Part shown: positions 24,584 through 33,621 of the stretch, one piece after another | Numbering within the stretch: position 1 is the stretch's first letter | How the letters are laid out: each line of letters starts with the position of its first letter | NCBI GenBank assembly: GCA_964619265.1 | Contig: CAZUCE010000022.1 | Coordinates: 1 to 64,000 of the forward strand | Source of the DNA: CAZUCE01 sp964619265 | GTDB lineage: Bacteria; Planctomycetota; UBA1135; GCA-002686595 | Direction of reading: 5' to 3' | Length of the DNA stretch: 64,000 nt | Program-made: the position numbers and the translations under genes | Notes under the pieces: generated by a model | Told to the model about the DNA's origin: nothing | What the model saw: only the letters and a program-made list of their open reading frames with translations | The model's database searches: none

Positions 24584-26068
24584 GTGACTCTCTCCTCCCG
24601 AACCTGCCCCGATTCGCTCGAGACCCAGCCCGGGGGCGAAATCCGCTTCCGGCCGCGGGTTCGTGAGCTGGGATCTGCGGCAGAATTCGACTTCGCGGGT
24701 GCCCTCGCGCGGCTGTCGGGGCTTCGGGGTTTGGCGGCGCTCGACTCGGCGGACTTTGAGGGCTTCGAGCCCCGCGATGCCGGCGAGGCTTGGATCGCCT
24801 TCGAGCCCCGCGTCGACCTGGCCGGGGATCACCCTGCCAGCACGGTGTTCCAGGCGGCCGAGCGGGTGCGCGCCCTCTCGCCGGTACCGGGCCGTTTCCA
24901 GGGCGGCTTTTTGGGCGCCCTGGCCTACGACTTGGGCGTGGAGCTCGGCCGTCCAGCTCCGGGCTGGGCTTCAGCGCACGCGGGTCGCTCGGCCCCTGCG
25001 CCTCCGTCCTTGCCCCGCGACCCGCTGGGGGCTCAGGCGGTGGTCGGCGGCCTGTACACGAACTTTGTGCACGTGGCGCGGGGCGGATCGGTGAGCCTGG
25101 TGATCGACGAAGCAGCGCCGGGGGCGGACGAACTCGAAGCTCGCGTGCGGGCCGCGCTCGCCGGACCGCGCCCCGAATTGGAGCGGCTCACGCCAGCGGG
25201 ACCCCTGCGCCGCCTGACCAGTTCAGCCGAGCACCGCGCGCGCATCGAAGCGCTTCGCGAGCGCATCGCCGCAGGAGATCTCTACCAGGCCAACCTATGT
25301 CATCGCTCGACACTGGCCTGTTCCGGAGATCCACTCGAGTTGTACCTGCGGTTGCGCCAAGCCAACCCCGCGCCGTACATGGCGTTCCTTCGGCACCCAG
25401 GCGGTGCGATCGTCTCGTCGTCCCCCGAGCTGCTGCTCGACCTAACTCCCTCCAAGCAAGGCCGGCCCGCGGTGGCCCGCACCCAACCGATCAAGGGCAC
25501 CGCCCCGCGTTCGAGCGATCCGGCCAGGGACGCGCAGCTGGCCAGCGCTTTGGAGCACAGCCCAAAGGACCGTGCCGAGCTGGCCATGATCGTGGATTTG
25601 GAACGCAACGACCTCGGGCGTTGGGCGCGCCCCGGGGGCGTTCAGGTCGCGAGCTTTCCGGCGCTGCGTAGCTTCGCGCGCGTGCATCACCTGTTGGCCG
25701 ATGTGACCGCCGAGTTGGTTCCTGAAGCGCGCGCGGCCGACGTGTTTGCGTCTCTGTTTCCGGGCGGTTCGATTACCGGTGCGCCGAAATTGGCAGCCTT
25801 GGAGGCTTTGGCCGAACTCGAGGGCGAAGGGCGCGGGCACTTCACCGGTTCGCTTGGTTTTGTGTCTTCCTGTGGCGCGGCGTGCTTCAACATTTTGATT
25901 CGCACGTGGCTTCATCAGCGACGCGCGGAGCGCGGCGATCTCTTGAGCCTTTCGGTCGGTGGGGGGATCACCTACGACTCCGGCGCCGAGCAGGAGGACC
26001 GCGAGACCGAGTACAAGGCCCGGGCGTTGCTTGAAGCGATCGGCCTGGAACCGGAGAGCCTCCCGTGA
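24584..26068 (+). CDS. pabB: Aminodeoxychorismate synthase component I
   Basis: Makes 4-amino-4-deoxychorismate from chorismate and ammonia, the first step of p-aminobenzoate and folate synthesis. 494 residues from the GTG at 24584. The N-terminal domain of anthranilate synthase I type (to about residue 220) precedes the chorismate-binding domain: AGDLYQANLCHR, SSSPELLLDL, the PIKGT signature at about 302-306 whose Lys is diagnostic of PabB, ELAMIVDLERNDLGR, FPGGSITGAPK and SVGGGITYDSGAEQE. The glutamine amidotransferase partner (PabA) is not adjacent. The stop overlaps the GTG of pabC by 4 bp, indicating coupled translation. Transcribed divergently from the MFS gene across 72 bp. Confidence 0.92.
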   Translation: MTLSSRTCPDSLETQPGGEIRFRPRVRELGSAAEFDFAGALARLSGLRGLAALDSADFEGFEPRDAGEAWIAFEPRVDLAGDHPASTVFQAAERVRALSPVPGRFQGGFLGALAYDLGVELGRPAPGWASAHAGRSAPAPPSLPRDPLGAQAVVGGLYTNFVHVARGGSVSLVIDEAAPGADELEARVRAALAGPRPELERLTPAGPLRRLTSSAEHRARIEALRERIAAGDLYQANLCHRSTLACSGDPLELYLRLRQANPAPYMAFLRHPGGAIVSSSPELLLDLTPSKQGRPAVARTQPIKGTAPRSSDPARDAQLASALEHSPKDRAELAMIVDLERNDLGRWARPGGVQVASFPALRSFARVHHLLADVTAELVPEARAADVFASLFPGGSITGAPKLAALEALAELEGEGRGHFTGSLGFVSSCGAACFNILIRTWLHQRRAERGDLLSLSVGGGITYDSGAEQEDRETEYKARALLEAIGLEPESLP

Positions 26069-26985
26069 GCGCTTCCACTTCGCCTGAGTCCGAGTTGGAT
26101 CCACCGGATTGGCTGGCGTGGTTCGATGGCCAGTTTTTGCGCGCGGAGGAGGTCGCTCTTCCCGCGCGGAGCCCTTGGGCCTTGTACGGCGAAAGCGTGT
26201 TCGAGACGATCGCGGTGCTGGAAGGTGAGCTCGGGTTTGAGCGGGAGCATGCGGATCGGTTGGAGCGAGCGGCGGCTTCGGTCTTGCAGCGCAAGCTCGA
26301 CTCGAGCAAGGTGTTTGGGGCGGCTCGGGAATTGGCCGAGCGGCTGGGTCACCCCGCGATGGCGCTGCGCGTCACGCTGGCTTGTGCGGAGTCCGGTGGG
26401 CTCCATCAACTCATCCAGGCGCGCCCGCTTCGTCGGTTCGCCGCGCCCGGTTTGCACGATGAGCACCGTGCGGGCGTTTCGCTGTTCGTTCCCGGCGGCG
26501 AGTTGGCAGAGCTTGCCCGCGGCGGGCCGAGCGGCTTCAAGCACGGCGCGCGTCTCGGCCTGCGCTTGGCCCGGCGGGCCGCGCTCGAACAAGGCGCCTT
26601 CGATGCAGCGCTGCTCGGCAAAGACGGGCTACCGGCCTGCGGAACGATCGGGAACCTGATCGTCCTTCAAGGCGGCGTGCTCTCGACGCCGCCGCTTGAA
26701 AGCGGAGCTCTGCCGGGGATTGCACGGGCCGCGCTGCTGGGGGACCAAACCGCTGGCCTCGGGCTGGTGGAGCGCGTGCTGACCCCGCAGGAGTGGGCAA
26801 CCGTCGAGGGGTTGTGGCTGGTGGGCTCGGTGCTCGGAGTAGCCCCGGTCACGAAGCTGGGGGGCGCAGCGTATAGGGATTTCCCTAGCTCTGGCGACTT
26901 GCCGGGGAGCCAAGATGAGCCCCTTGAGGCCCTCCGGCGGGCTTTGGATTCCGCAGAACGCGTCTCCCGGGGCAAACCCAGGTGA
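26065..26985 (+). CDS. pabC: Aminodeoxychorismate lyase-like PLP enzyme (class IV aminotransferase fold)
   Basis: A 306-residue fold-type IV PLP enzyme. Converting aminodeoxychorismate to p-aminobenzoate + pyruvate is inferred from its position: the GTG start overlaps the pabB stop by 4 bp. Features: LYGESVFETI (residues 37-46, the family's DRGF-VFET equivalent), LERAAASVL, the likely PLP lysine in SGFKHGARLGLRLA (about 155), then DAALLGKDGLPACGTIGNLI, corresponding to the family's E-G-T/S-xSN segment, here with CGTIGN. Helical C-terminus. The lack of the usual Glu before the G-T-x-x-N motif is a deviation; branched-chain or D-amino acid aminotransferase activity is a less likely alternative. 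Confidence 0.82.
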   Translation: MSASTSPESELDPPDWLAWFDGQFLRAEEVALPARSPWALYGESVFETIAVLEGELGFEREHADRLERAAASVLQRKLDSSKVFGAARELAERLGHPAMALRVTLACAESGGLHQLIQARPLRRFAAPGLHDEHRAGVSLFVPGGELAELARGGPSGFKHGARLGLRLARRAALEQGAFDAALLGKDGLPACGTIGNLIVLQGGVLSTPPLESGALPGIARAALLGDQTAGLGLVERVLTPQEWATVEGLWLVGSVLGVAPVTKLGGAAYRDFPSSGDLPGSQDEPLEALRRALDSAERVSRGKPR

Positions 26986-27137
26986 AATCCGGCTCCGCTG
27001 GGCGGAAGATGGGGGGTCCGTGAACGTCTTCTTCCCGGTTGGCACCAACCTTTAGGTTCGGCGCACCGTGAGGAGATCCGAAAGGGGGCGCTTCCCATGG
27101 CACCACCCTCCCGCCGCACCCGCGACCTGAACGCATC

Positions 27138-28034
27138 ATGATTCGCCTCACTCAACTCGGTTCTGTTCTTCCGATCTCAGGGCTCCTGTGGCTCGCAGCT
27201 CCGGCGGCAGCCCAGGAAGTGAACCCCGGCGCTTTGCTCGCGTCCCAGACTTCGGCGCTCGAGGGCGCTCTGTTCCAGGACAGAGGCGGCGATCCTCAGC
27301 CGGTCGACCCCAAGGATCTGCCTGACAAGCGCGAGGAAATCGAGCAGCTGCTCGACGAACTGAAAGCCCACAGCAAAAAGCGCGGCGCTGAGGACGAGGC
27401 CTGTGAGCCGATCCTCGAGCGGCTCGCCGAGGAGTACCCGAAGTCCGGGCCGAAGGACCGCAAGTCGATTCTGGGGGACGTGGCCGACCTTCTGACGATC
27501 AAGCGCAAGGAGCTCTCGAAGGACATCCCCAACGAGCGGCTGCATTCGTTCGCTGCGACGATGCTGGGTCGCATGGGAGAAGACGCTGGCCCGATCCTGG
27601 CCAAGCACGTCGGACACAAGAAGCTCGAGTCCAAAATCAAGGCGCACCGCGCGGTGGTCCTTGCTCTGGGTGTGACCAAGTGGGAAGACGGCATCAAGGT
27701 TCTGATCACGGCCCTCGACGAAGACCGACCCGAGGTTCGCGCGGCTGCTGCTGAAGCGCTGGGCAACTACACCGGGATGGAACAAAAGGCCCGCAAGGAC
27801 ATCGTCGAAGAGCTCATCAAAGTCATCGTTCCGATCGAGGAAACCCTCGAACAGAACCAGCAAAATCCGGGGACCGCGGATATCGAGCAGTTTCAGCGCG
27901 ACTTCGACGTGATGCGAGCGCCGGTGCGTGCGACGCTCGAGGCGATGACCGGGACCACCAATGGCTCGTTCCGCGATTGGAACGCTTGGTGGAACGACAA
28001 CAAGCGCAAGAACTGGGACGAAGACCGCGCCTAG
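27138..28034 (+). CDS. Secreted HEAT-like repeat protein
   Basis: A 298-residue protein with a signal peptide (IRLTQLGSVLPISGLLWLAA, cleavage after AAA-QEV). The mature part is helical and charged. The segments SFAATMLGRMGEDAGPILAK, HRAVVLALGVTKWEDGIKVL and RPEVRAAAAEALGNYTG show the spacing of HEAT/PBS-lyase-like repeats. The C-terminus GSFRDWNAWWNDNKRKNW is the W-rich tail seen after HEAT arrays in planctomycete proteins (pattern recalled, not searched). A scaffold or binding role outside the cytoplasm is likely; no enzyme motif is present. Confidence 0.75.
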   Translation: MIRLTQLGSVLPISGLLWLAAPAAAQEVNPGALLASQTSALEGALFQDRGGDPQPVDPKDLPDKREEIEQLLDELKAHSKKRGAEDEACEPILERLAEEYPKSGPKDRKSILGDVADLLTIKRKELSKDIPNERLHSFAATMLGRMGEDAGPILAKHVGHKKLESKIKAHRAVVLALGVTKWEDGIKVLITALDEDRPEVRAAAAEALGNYTGMEQKARKDIVEELIKVIVPIEETLEQNQQNPGTADIEQFQRDFDVMRAPVRATLEAMTGTTNGSFRDWNAWWNDNKRKNWDEDRA

Positions 28035-28127
28035 GCCCGTGTTCGCGGGGTTCGCGGTCGTTCCATCGAACCGAATCGCGACCCCACAGGTTCCGACTCC
28101 CGCAAGCCGCATTCTCCCCACGATTCC

Positions 28128-28748
28128 TTGTCGCGAAACCTGACTCTTTTGGCGGTTTGTCTCGTCTCGCTGATGAGTTCGGCCTGGATCGCGCGGTTCG
28201 TGGCCAAGGCGACGCTCGGACCCGCGGCTCGAACGCCTCTCGAGGCCTTCGCCCTTCCCGGTCCGCAGCAACGCGAAACCTGGCGGGGCGAGAGCGGCGT
28301 GTGGACGGCAGGTTTGTCACGCTTGCAGGCAGACCCCGGCTTGCAAGCAGCCGACGCTGAGAGGTTCCGCGAGCTGGGCCTCGGAGAAGGCGAACCCTTT
28401 CGGCTCGAGCTGAGCTTGGCCGCGCCGGCGGGCGAAGCGACCGAACCCTCCGAGGAGGACTGGCTCTTGAAGGACTTGGAGATACTCGATGCGGCAGGGC
28501 TGGCCTGCGCCCCGGTGCCTGCGGGCGTTCTGCCCGCGCCCTGGGCGGCTCGCTTCGCCACACCGCAGGGGGCCTTCGCTTCCGGTGAATCGCTCAGCCT
28601 TTGGCTGTGGGGGCGCTCGCCCTCGGACGAAGCCGTGCTCGAGATCCAAGGCGAGGGGCCGGCGAACCTGCGGGTGCCGCTCACAGCGGAGTTTGTCCCT
28701 GCCGGGGACCTGTCCGCCCGTTTTGGGCTGCGAGGCCCCTCGCGATGA
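28128..28748 (+). CDS. Hypothetical exported/anchored protein
   Basis: A 206-residue protein I cannot place in a family. With the TTG at 28128 it begins with a signal-like segment (RNLTLLAVCLVSLMSSAWIA); an internal ATG at 28173 would remove most of it, so the TTG is preferred. The rest is Ala-, Glu- and Leu-rich, with a probable beta-rich C-terminal part (ESLSLWLWGRSP, NLRVPLTAEFVPAG). Its stop overlaps the next start in an ATGA junction, so translation is coupled to the following gene. Confidence 0.6.
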   Translation: MSRNLTLLAVCLVSLMSSAWIARFVAKATLGPAARTPLEAFALPGPQQRETWRGESGVWTAGLSRLQADPGLQAADAERFRELGLGEGEPFRLELSLAAPAGEATEPSEEDWLLKDLEILDAAGLACAPVPAGVLPAPWAARFATPQGAFASGESLSLWLWGRSPSDEAVLEIQGEGPANLRVPLTAEFVPAGDLSARFGLRGPSR

Positions 28749-29884
28749 AAACGATCGCTGCCCACCTGGCGAGCACGGCCCGGCTGGCGGTGATCGCGGC
28801 AGGGTTGTTCGCGGTCACGCCTCCCGCGGATGAGGTCGAACAACTGCGCGCCGAGAACCTGCGCCTGCGCGCCCAATTGCTCGAGGCTCGCTCGCGTGCG
28901 AATCAGCTTTCGGTGGAGTTGAACCGTCTCGGCGATCGCTGGGCGACGCGCGAGCTCGACCTGATTCGGTTCCAGCGCGAATGGGCTTCTTGGCAGGAGG
29001 GCGGGGCGATTTCCGAGGGATTGCGGCTTTTGATGGGGCTCCCCGAAGAACCCACAAAATCCGAGGTGACCGAGTCGCCCGAGCCTGAGCAGGATCCGGA
29101 CGTCGCTCGAGCGGGCGAACTGCGCGTGACCCTGGAGGCTTTGCTTCGCGCTGAGGGCATCGGAGGGTTCCAGCCCTTCGAACTCGGGCGAGTCCTTCGG
29201 GACGACGACGGGAATCCAAGTGGCGTGGGCCCTGTGCTTGTGAGGATGTTCGACGACCGCCAGCGTCCCACCGGACACCTCACGGCGGATCGACTTTGGC
29301 TCGAAGCCAGCCGTGGTGGCCGCACGGTCACCCTCGTGTTCGAGAACGGGGCCCATTCCCGCGGGGGTCAACGCTTGCCCTTCGCGGGAGGCGTGCACCG
29401 CACCACGCTGCGGCACGTGGATCCGAAGCCGTTCTTCGAGCGAACGCCCGAACTGTTCCCCTCGGGGGCGACTCGCCAGCCAGCGGACGACGGGCTTTGG
29501 TCGCACCCCAAGCTCTCGTTCGAGCTCAATCGCTTGCTCGGGGCGGATCCCTCGGTAGACCGCTATCGACTCGAGTACTTCGATGCGATTTCAGGCGAGG
29601 ACTGGATCGATGTGGAATTGTCCGTTCGCGACAAGGGGGGGCGTGCGGTGCGCCGGCTGTTTGCCGATCGGATGCGGCTTTCGATTCTGGGGGACTCCTC
29701 TGGGGTTCGCATCGATCTGACCGGCGGGGTTTCCATTCGCGGCGACGACCAGATTCCGTTTCTGGACGGGCGGTTGCGCTTGGTGCTACCGCGGGCCGAT
29801 GTCCGCCTGTGGCGCGATGCCGGGCTGCCCGGACTTTCGGAGCCGGCCGGGGAATCCAAGCAACCCGATTCGGCCGGCGACTGA
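28745..29884 (+). CDS. Exported coiled-coil protein of unknown function
   Basis: A 379-residue protein; the ATG at 28745 overlaps the preceding stop by 4 bp. It has a signal-like N-terminus (HLASTARLAVIAAGLFAV). A leucine-zipper-like coiled coil follows at about 29-70 (VEQLRAENLRLRAQLLEARS). The second half is beta-rich with repeated patterns (LTADRLWLEASRGGRTVTL, DWIDVELSVRDKGGRAVRRL, SSGVRIDLTGGVSI). Two similar stretches around 190-235 and 300-360 suggest an internal duplication. No catalytic motif seen. With the upstream gene it forms a two-gene envelope unit before xseA. Confidence 0.65.
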   Translation: MKTIAAHLASTARLAVIAAGLFAVTPPADEVEQLRAENLRLRAQLLEARSRANQLSVELNRLGDRWATRELDLIRFQREWASWQEGGAISEGLRLLMGLPEEPTKSEVTESPEPEQDPDVARAGELRVTLEALLRAEGIGGFQPFELGRVLRDDDGNPSGVGPVLVRMFDDRQRPTGHLTADRLWLEASRGGRTVTLVFENGAHSRGGQRLPFAGGVHRTTLRHVDPKPFFERTPELFPSGATRQPADDGLWSHPKLSFELNRLLGADPSVDRYRLEYFDAISGEDWIDVELSVRDKGGRAVRRLFADRMRLSILGDSSGVRIDLTGGVSIRGDDQIPFLDGRLRLVLPRADVRLWRDAGLPGLSEPAGESKQPDSAGD

Positions 29885-29990
29885 GCGGATCCGCTTCGCA
29901 CTCCGCCATGGCCCGCAAATGTGGGGGCCGGCGCACGGGTTGAGCGAGCTGTTCTTGACCGTGGCGCGCGCCGGCGCGTACACCCTTTCG

Positions 29991-31418
29991 ATGCCTGCTG
30001 GAGAGCCGAGCCTGTTCGATGATCCGCCGCCCCGAAGGCGTTCCACCCGCCGGGGCGTCACAGCCGGGGGGCCTGCGGCGCCGCTGTCGGTCAGCGAGGT
30101 GACGGCCCGAATCTCAGGCGAGCTTTCCGGGCTGGGAAGCCTGAGGATCGAAGGCGAGCTGTCCGGAATCAAGCGAGCCGCCTCCGGCCACGTGTATTTC
30201 GATCTGAAAGATTCCGGCGCGCGGATTTCCTGCGTGGTTTGGCGCAGCCAGGTGGCTCGTGCCGTGGCGTTCCGCCCCAAGGAGGGCGACTCGGTGATCG
30301 CGAGTGGGAAGCTCGATGTCTATGCGCCAAGGGGCAACTACAGCTTGGTGGTGACCAAGCTCGAGCCGGTCGGGGTCGGAGCCCTGCTGGCGAAGCTCGA
30401 GGCCCTGAAGGCCGAGTTGCGCGATCGGGGTTGGTTTGAGCGCAATCGGTCCTTGCCGCCACACCCGCGCTGTGTGGGGGTGGTGACCAGCCGCGATGGC
30501 GCGGCGCTGCGGGACTTCCTTCGCACGCGCTCCCTGCGCTGGCCCGGGCATCCGGTTCGCCTGGCCCATGCGCCGGTGCAGGGGCCGGGGTGCTCCGAAA
30601 ATCTGGCGCTGGCCCTGCGCCGCCTGGCGGCGACCGGCGTCGATGTGATCGTTTTGATGCGCGGCGGCGGTTCCTTGGAAGACCTGTGGGGTTTCAACGA
30701 GGAGCCCATCCTGCGGGCGATTCACGAATGCCCGGTTCCGGTGGTGAGCGCGGTGGGGCACGAAACCGATGTGACCTTGTGCGATCACGTGGCCGACCAC
30801 CGGGCCCACACGCCAACCGATGCCGCGCAGCTCGTGCTGCCTGACCGCGAAGCGCTCCTGGACGAGCTGGAGCGCGCGCGGGACCATCTGGCCCGGGCCG
30901 TGGACCGCAGGATCGAAGCGGCGTCCGAGCGCCTCGGCCGAGCCCTCGCAGCGCGCGTGTTGCGCGATCCCAGTTGGATCCTCGGGCAGCGTGTCGAGCG
31001 ACTAGAGTCTGCGGCGGCGCGCACCCGTAGCTCCTTGGCCTTGCACCTGTCGGGCGCGGGGGAACGGTTGTCCGGATCCTGCGATCGCCTGGAGCGCAAC
31101 AGCCCGCGGGCCCGGGTGGGGCAACTGGAGCGGCGCCTCGAGCGCGGCGCGCTGCGCCTGGTCTCGCTGATTCCGCCCCGTTTGGACCGCGCCGATTCGC
31201 TGGTGGCGCGCCTGGCCGCAAAGCTCGAGACCATTAGTCCGCTGGCCGTCTTGGGCCGTGGCTATTCGGTGGTTCGGGATGCGCAGGGCCGCGCGGTCAA
31301 GCGCTCGGCCAGCCTCGCGGCGGGCGATCGCCTGACCGTCCGCTTCGCGAAGGGCGAAGCCGATGTCACGGTCGACGAGACCCGGGCGCTCCCAGGTCCT
31401 TCCGAGGAATCGGATTGA
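29991..31418 (+). CDS. xseA: Exodeoxyribonuclease VII large subunit
   Basis: Catalytic subunit of ExoVII, which degrades single-stranded DNA in both directions. 475 residues from ATG 29991. N-terminal OB-fold (LSVSEVTARISGELSGLGSL, ASGHVYFDLKD), then the catalytic core with CVGVVTSRDGAALRDFL, the DVIVLMRGGGSLEDLWGFN motif at about residue 213-231, and SAVGHETDVTLCDHVADHRA; a coiled-coil segment and C-terminal PLAVLGRGYSVV complete the family pattern. The frame is open upstream without homology. The small subunit xseB is not adjacent. The end overlaps a TTG start of the glycosyltransferase by 4 bp. Confidence 0.93.
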   Translation: MPAGEPSLFDDPPPRRRSTRRGVTAGGPAAPLSVSEVTARISGELSGLGSLRIEGELSGIKRAASGHVYFDLKDSGARISCVVWRSQVARAVAFRPKEGDSVIASGKLDVYAPRGNYSLVVTKLEPVGVGALLAKLEALKAELRDRGWFERNRSLPPHPRCVGVVTSRDGAALRDFLRTRSLRWPGHPVRLAHAPVQGPGCSENLALALRRLAATGVDVIVLMRGGGSLEDLWGFNEEPILRAIHECPVPVVSAVGHETDVTLCDHVADHRAHTPTDAAQLVLPDREALLDELERARDHLARAVDRRIEAASERLGRALAARVLRDPSWILGQRVERLESAAARTRSSLALHLSGAGERLSGSCDRLERNSPRARVGQLERRLERGALRLVSLIPPRLDRADSLVARLAAKLETISPLAVLGRGYSVVRDAQGRAVKRSASLAAGDRLTVRFAKGEADVTVDETRALPGPSEESD

Positions 31419-32374
31419 GCTGCGTGCCGACCGAGCGGGCCGAGCTCCTGGACGACGTCTATGCCGTCGTCGTGAATTGGAACGGCGGCGAACAGAACCT
31501 GACCTGCATCGCGAATCTGATCGCGCAAGGGCTGAGCCCTGTGCAGATCATGTTCGTGGACAACGCCTCCACGGACGGCTCGCCGGAGCGCGTGCAGGCT
31601 ACGTTCGAGGGACTGGGCTGGATCGCGGAACCGACGAACACCGGGTTCGGCGAAGGCGCCAACCGCGGCATTGCGCAGGCGCTCGACCAAGGCGCGCGGT
31701 TCGTGGTTTTGGTGAACAACGACCTTGTTTTCGAGGAGAACGTCCTCGTCGAGCTCATTCGCGAGCTGGACCGGGATCCACAGCTTGGGATCGTTGGGCC
31801 GCGTGTGCTGCTCGCGCGCGAGCCCGGGACGGTCTGGGCCGCGGGTGGAACCCTCAATCACCGCCAAAACCTCTCGACGCTGATTGGCCATCACGCACCC
31901 GACGGCCCCGAGTATCAGGTGCGCCGGGAGGTGGATTACGTAGCCGGATGCGCCATGGCGGTGCGCCGGGAGGTCTTTGAGACCATCGGGCTCTTGGATG
32001 CCGCCTACTTCGCCTACCACGAAGACTTGGATTTTTGCATCAGCGCGGGCCGCGCGGGATTCGGCGTCGTTTGCTTGGGTGCCTTTGCGGCGCTGCACGA
32101 CGCGCATCATTCCACCGGCGGAGGCTACAACCCGCGGCGCAAGTACATGATGGCGGTCAATACGGTGTGGTTCCTGCGCAAGCACGGCAGCCGGGTCGCC
32201 TGGGCGCGGTTCGCGGTGTTTGATGTGCTGAGCCTGGCGCCCCTGCTGCTCGTCGAGTCGCTCCGCGGGCGCGCGAGCGGCGTTCTCGCCAAGGCGCTGG
32301 GAACCTGGCACGGGCTGCGCGGTCGCCGGGTGGAAGCCTCGATCCTGGAGCCGGGCGCGACGCGGCTTTGGTAG
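31415..32374 (+). CDS. Family 2 glycosyltransferase (rhamnosyltransferase type)
   Basis: A 319-residue GT-A glycosyltransferase, likely adding a sugar to a cell-surface glycan. Signature elements: VYAVVVNWNGGEQNL at the start, FVDNASTDGSPERV, NTGFGEGANRGIAQAL, the nucleotide-sugar/metal site VVLVNNDLVFEENV, DYVAGCAMAVRREVFETIG, and FAYHEDLDFCISAGRAGFG, where E-D-L-D is the conserved acidic motif. No transmembrane region precedes it, but a hydrophobic stretch near 265-280 may associate with the membrane. The TTG at 31415 overlaps the xseA stop; a GTG three codons later is an alternative start. Confidence 0.85.
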   Translation: MSCVPTERAELLDDVYAVVVNWNGGEQNLTCIANLIAQGLSPVQIMFVDNASTDGSPERVQATFEGLGWIAEPTNTGFGEGANRGIAQALDQGARFVVLVNNDLVFEENVLVELIRELDRDPQLGIVGPRVLLAREPGTVWAAGGTLNHRQNLSTLIGHHAPDGPEYQVRREVDYVAGCAMAVRREVFETIGLLDAAYFAYHEDLDFCISAGRAGFGVVCLGAFAALHDAHHSTGGGYNPRRKYMMAVNTVWFLRKHGSRVAWARFAVFDVLSLAPLLLVESLRGRASGVLAKALGTWHGLRGRRVEASILEPGATRLW

Positions 32375-32432
32375 AGCACCTCGGGGCCTCGGCCGGTGCG
32401 CTGCTCCCTTAGGCCGGCGCTCTCGGTGTGTG

Positions 32433-33611
32433 TCAGGGGTTTTTGCCGTCTGCCTTGGTCGCGCCCTTCAAAACCTTGCGGCGCACGTCCAGGTAGAGCT
32501 GACGGGCCCGCTGCAGCTCGTCTTCGTCGGTGATCACGGTGCCGTCGGGCCCCTTGTGGAGGTCGCCCATGCGGCGGACTTCAAAATCGGGCTCCGCGCC
32601 GGGTTCGGCCGGGGAAACCTCGACCCGAATCCCATTCTTAGCCGGCGGCACCGGGGGGATTCGGACCACATGGCCAAAGTCGCCTTCGGTCCAAACCCAC
32701 TCGAGCGAAGCAGCACCGCCAAGAGCTGTTTCGACCGCATCGGGCCGGGACTGGGGACCGACCTGACCCTCGCTCACGCGCGGCCAGGGTTGGCGCAGGA
32801 AGCGCACGAAGGTCCCACACAGGTCCACGTGGCTCAGGTGGGTCTTGGGCGTCAACCGGGCCTTGAAAGCCGTTGGAAGCTCCACAAACAGCGGCACGCG
32901 CAGGGCTAACTCTTCCTCAAGCTTGGGGGGACCAGCCAGTGCGGTGACGATCCACATGACCTCGCTGAGCTGTTCGAGTTCGTCAAAGGCCCCGTGAAGT
33001 TGATCGAGCAGGCTGGCTACGGACTGTCCGCCGGCGCCGGGGCGCTCGATGTGCAGCCAGAGGAACTTCCTCTCGTCGGCGTTTTCGTTCAGGAATTCGA
33101 TCGCGGTCGCGGCCATCTGGTTCGCGTCCGCGGACGGGTCCTCGACGATCTGATCGAAGCCTTCGATACGGTGGCGACCGACGAACTCGGCCTGGGAAAC
33201 GACCGCCGTGGCGGCGCCGCTGTCGCGGGCGGAGCTGGCCCAGGTCCAGGTGCCTTCCGGAAGGGCGGATTCACCGTCCTGGACGCCGTGATGGGCGGGA
33301 TAGCGGCCGGTGAGCAAGGAGACGGCCGCGGCACCGGAGTGATCCGAGGCCGCGAAGATCGGGCCGACGTCCACAGACCGGGAACGGATGCGATCAAACG
33401 TCTCGCCGGCGGGCAGGCCGTCCGCCATCGGCCAGCGGCCGAAGGTCACCAACACGGTGTGGGCTCGGCGGACCGTCGGGAGGGCCGGGTGCGTGTCGGG
33501 GTCTCCGAGCGCAACTTTGGCCGTGTAGACGGCCGGAGCCAGCAGCACGAGGGTGGCGATCAGGAGGCGTGCGAAGCCTTCCGCACGCGGAGTGTTCCAG
33601 GGGTCCGACAT
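32433..33611 (-). CDS. Degenerate sulfatase-fold membrane-anchored protein
   Basis: A 392-residue protein with an N-terminal signal anchor (LLIATLVLLAPAVYTA, residues 16-31). It shows the shape of an alkaline phosphatase-superfamily sulfatase: HTVLVTFGRWPMADG where other members have the metal-binding Asp, SGAAAVSLLTGRYPAHHGVQ where others have C/S-x-P-S-R-xSLLTG, and FLWLHIERPGAG. The catalytic residues are lost: no Asp in the first motif, no Cys/Ser/Thr at the nucleophile position, and no ADHG motif. It is probably a non-catalytic binding protein. It is co-directional with the Dpm1-like gene, 10 bp apart, so likely in the same transcript. Confidence 0.7.
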   Translation of the reverse strand: MSDPWNTPRAEGFARLLIATLVLLAPAVYTAKVALGDPDTHPALPTVRRAHTVLVTFGRWPMADGLPAGETFDRIRSRSVDVGPIFAASDHSGAAAVSLLTGRYPAHHGVQDGESALPEGTWTWASSARDSGAATAVVSQAEFVGRHRIEGFDQIVEDPSADANQMAATAIEFLNENADERKFLWLHIERPGAGGQSVASLLDQLHGAFDELEQLSEVMWIVTALAGPPKLEEELALRVPLFVELPTAFKARLTPKTHLSHVDLCGTFVRFLRQPWPRVSEGQVGPQSRPDAVETALGGAASLEWVWTEGDFGHVVRIPPVPPAKNGIRVEVSPAEPGAEPDFEVRRMGDLHKGPDGTVITDEDELQRARQLYLDVRRKVLKGATKADGKNP

Positions 33612-33621
33612 GAGATTGAGG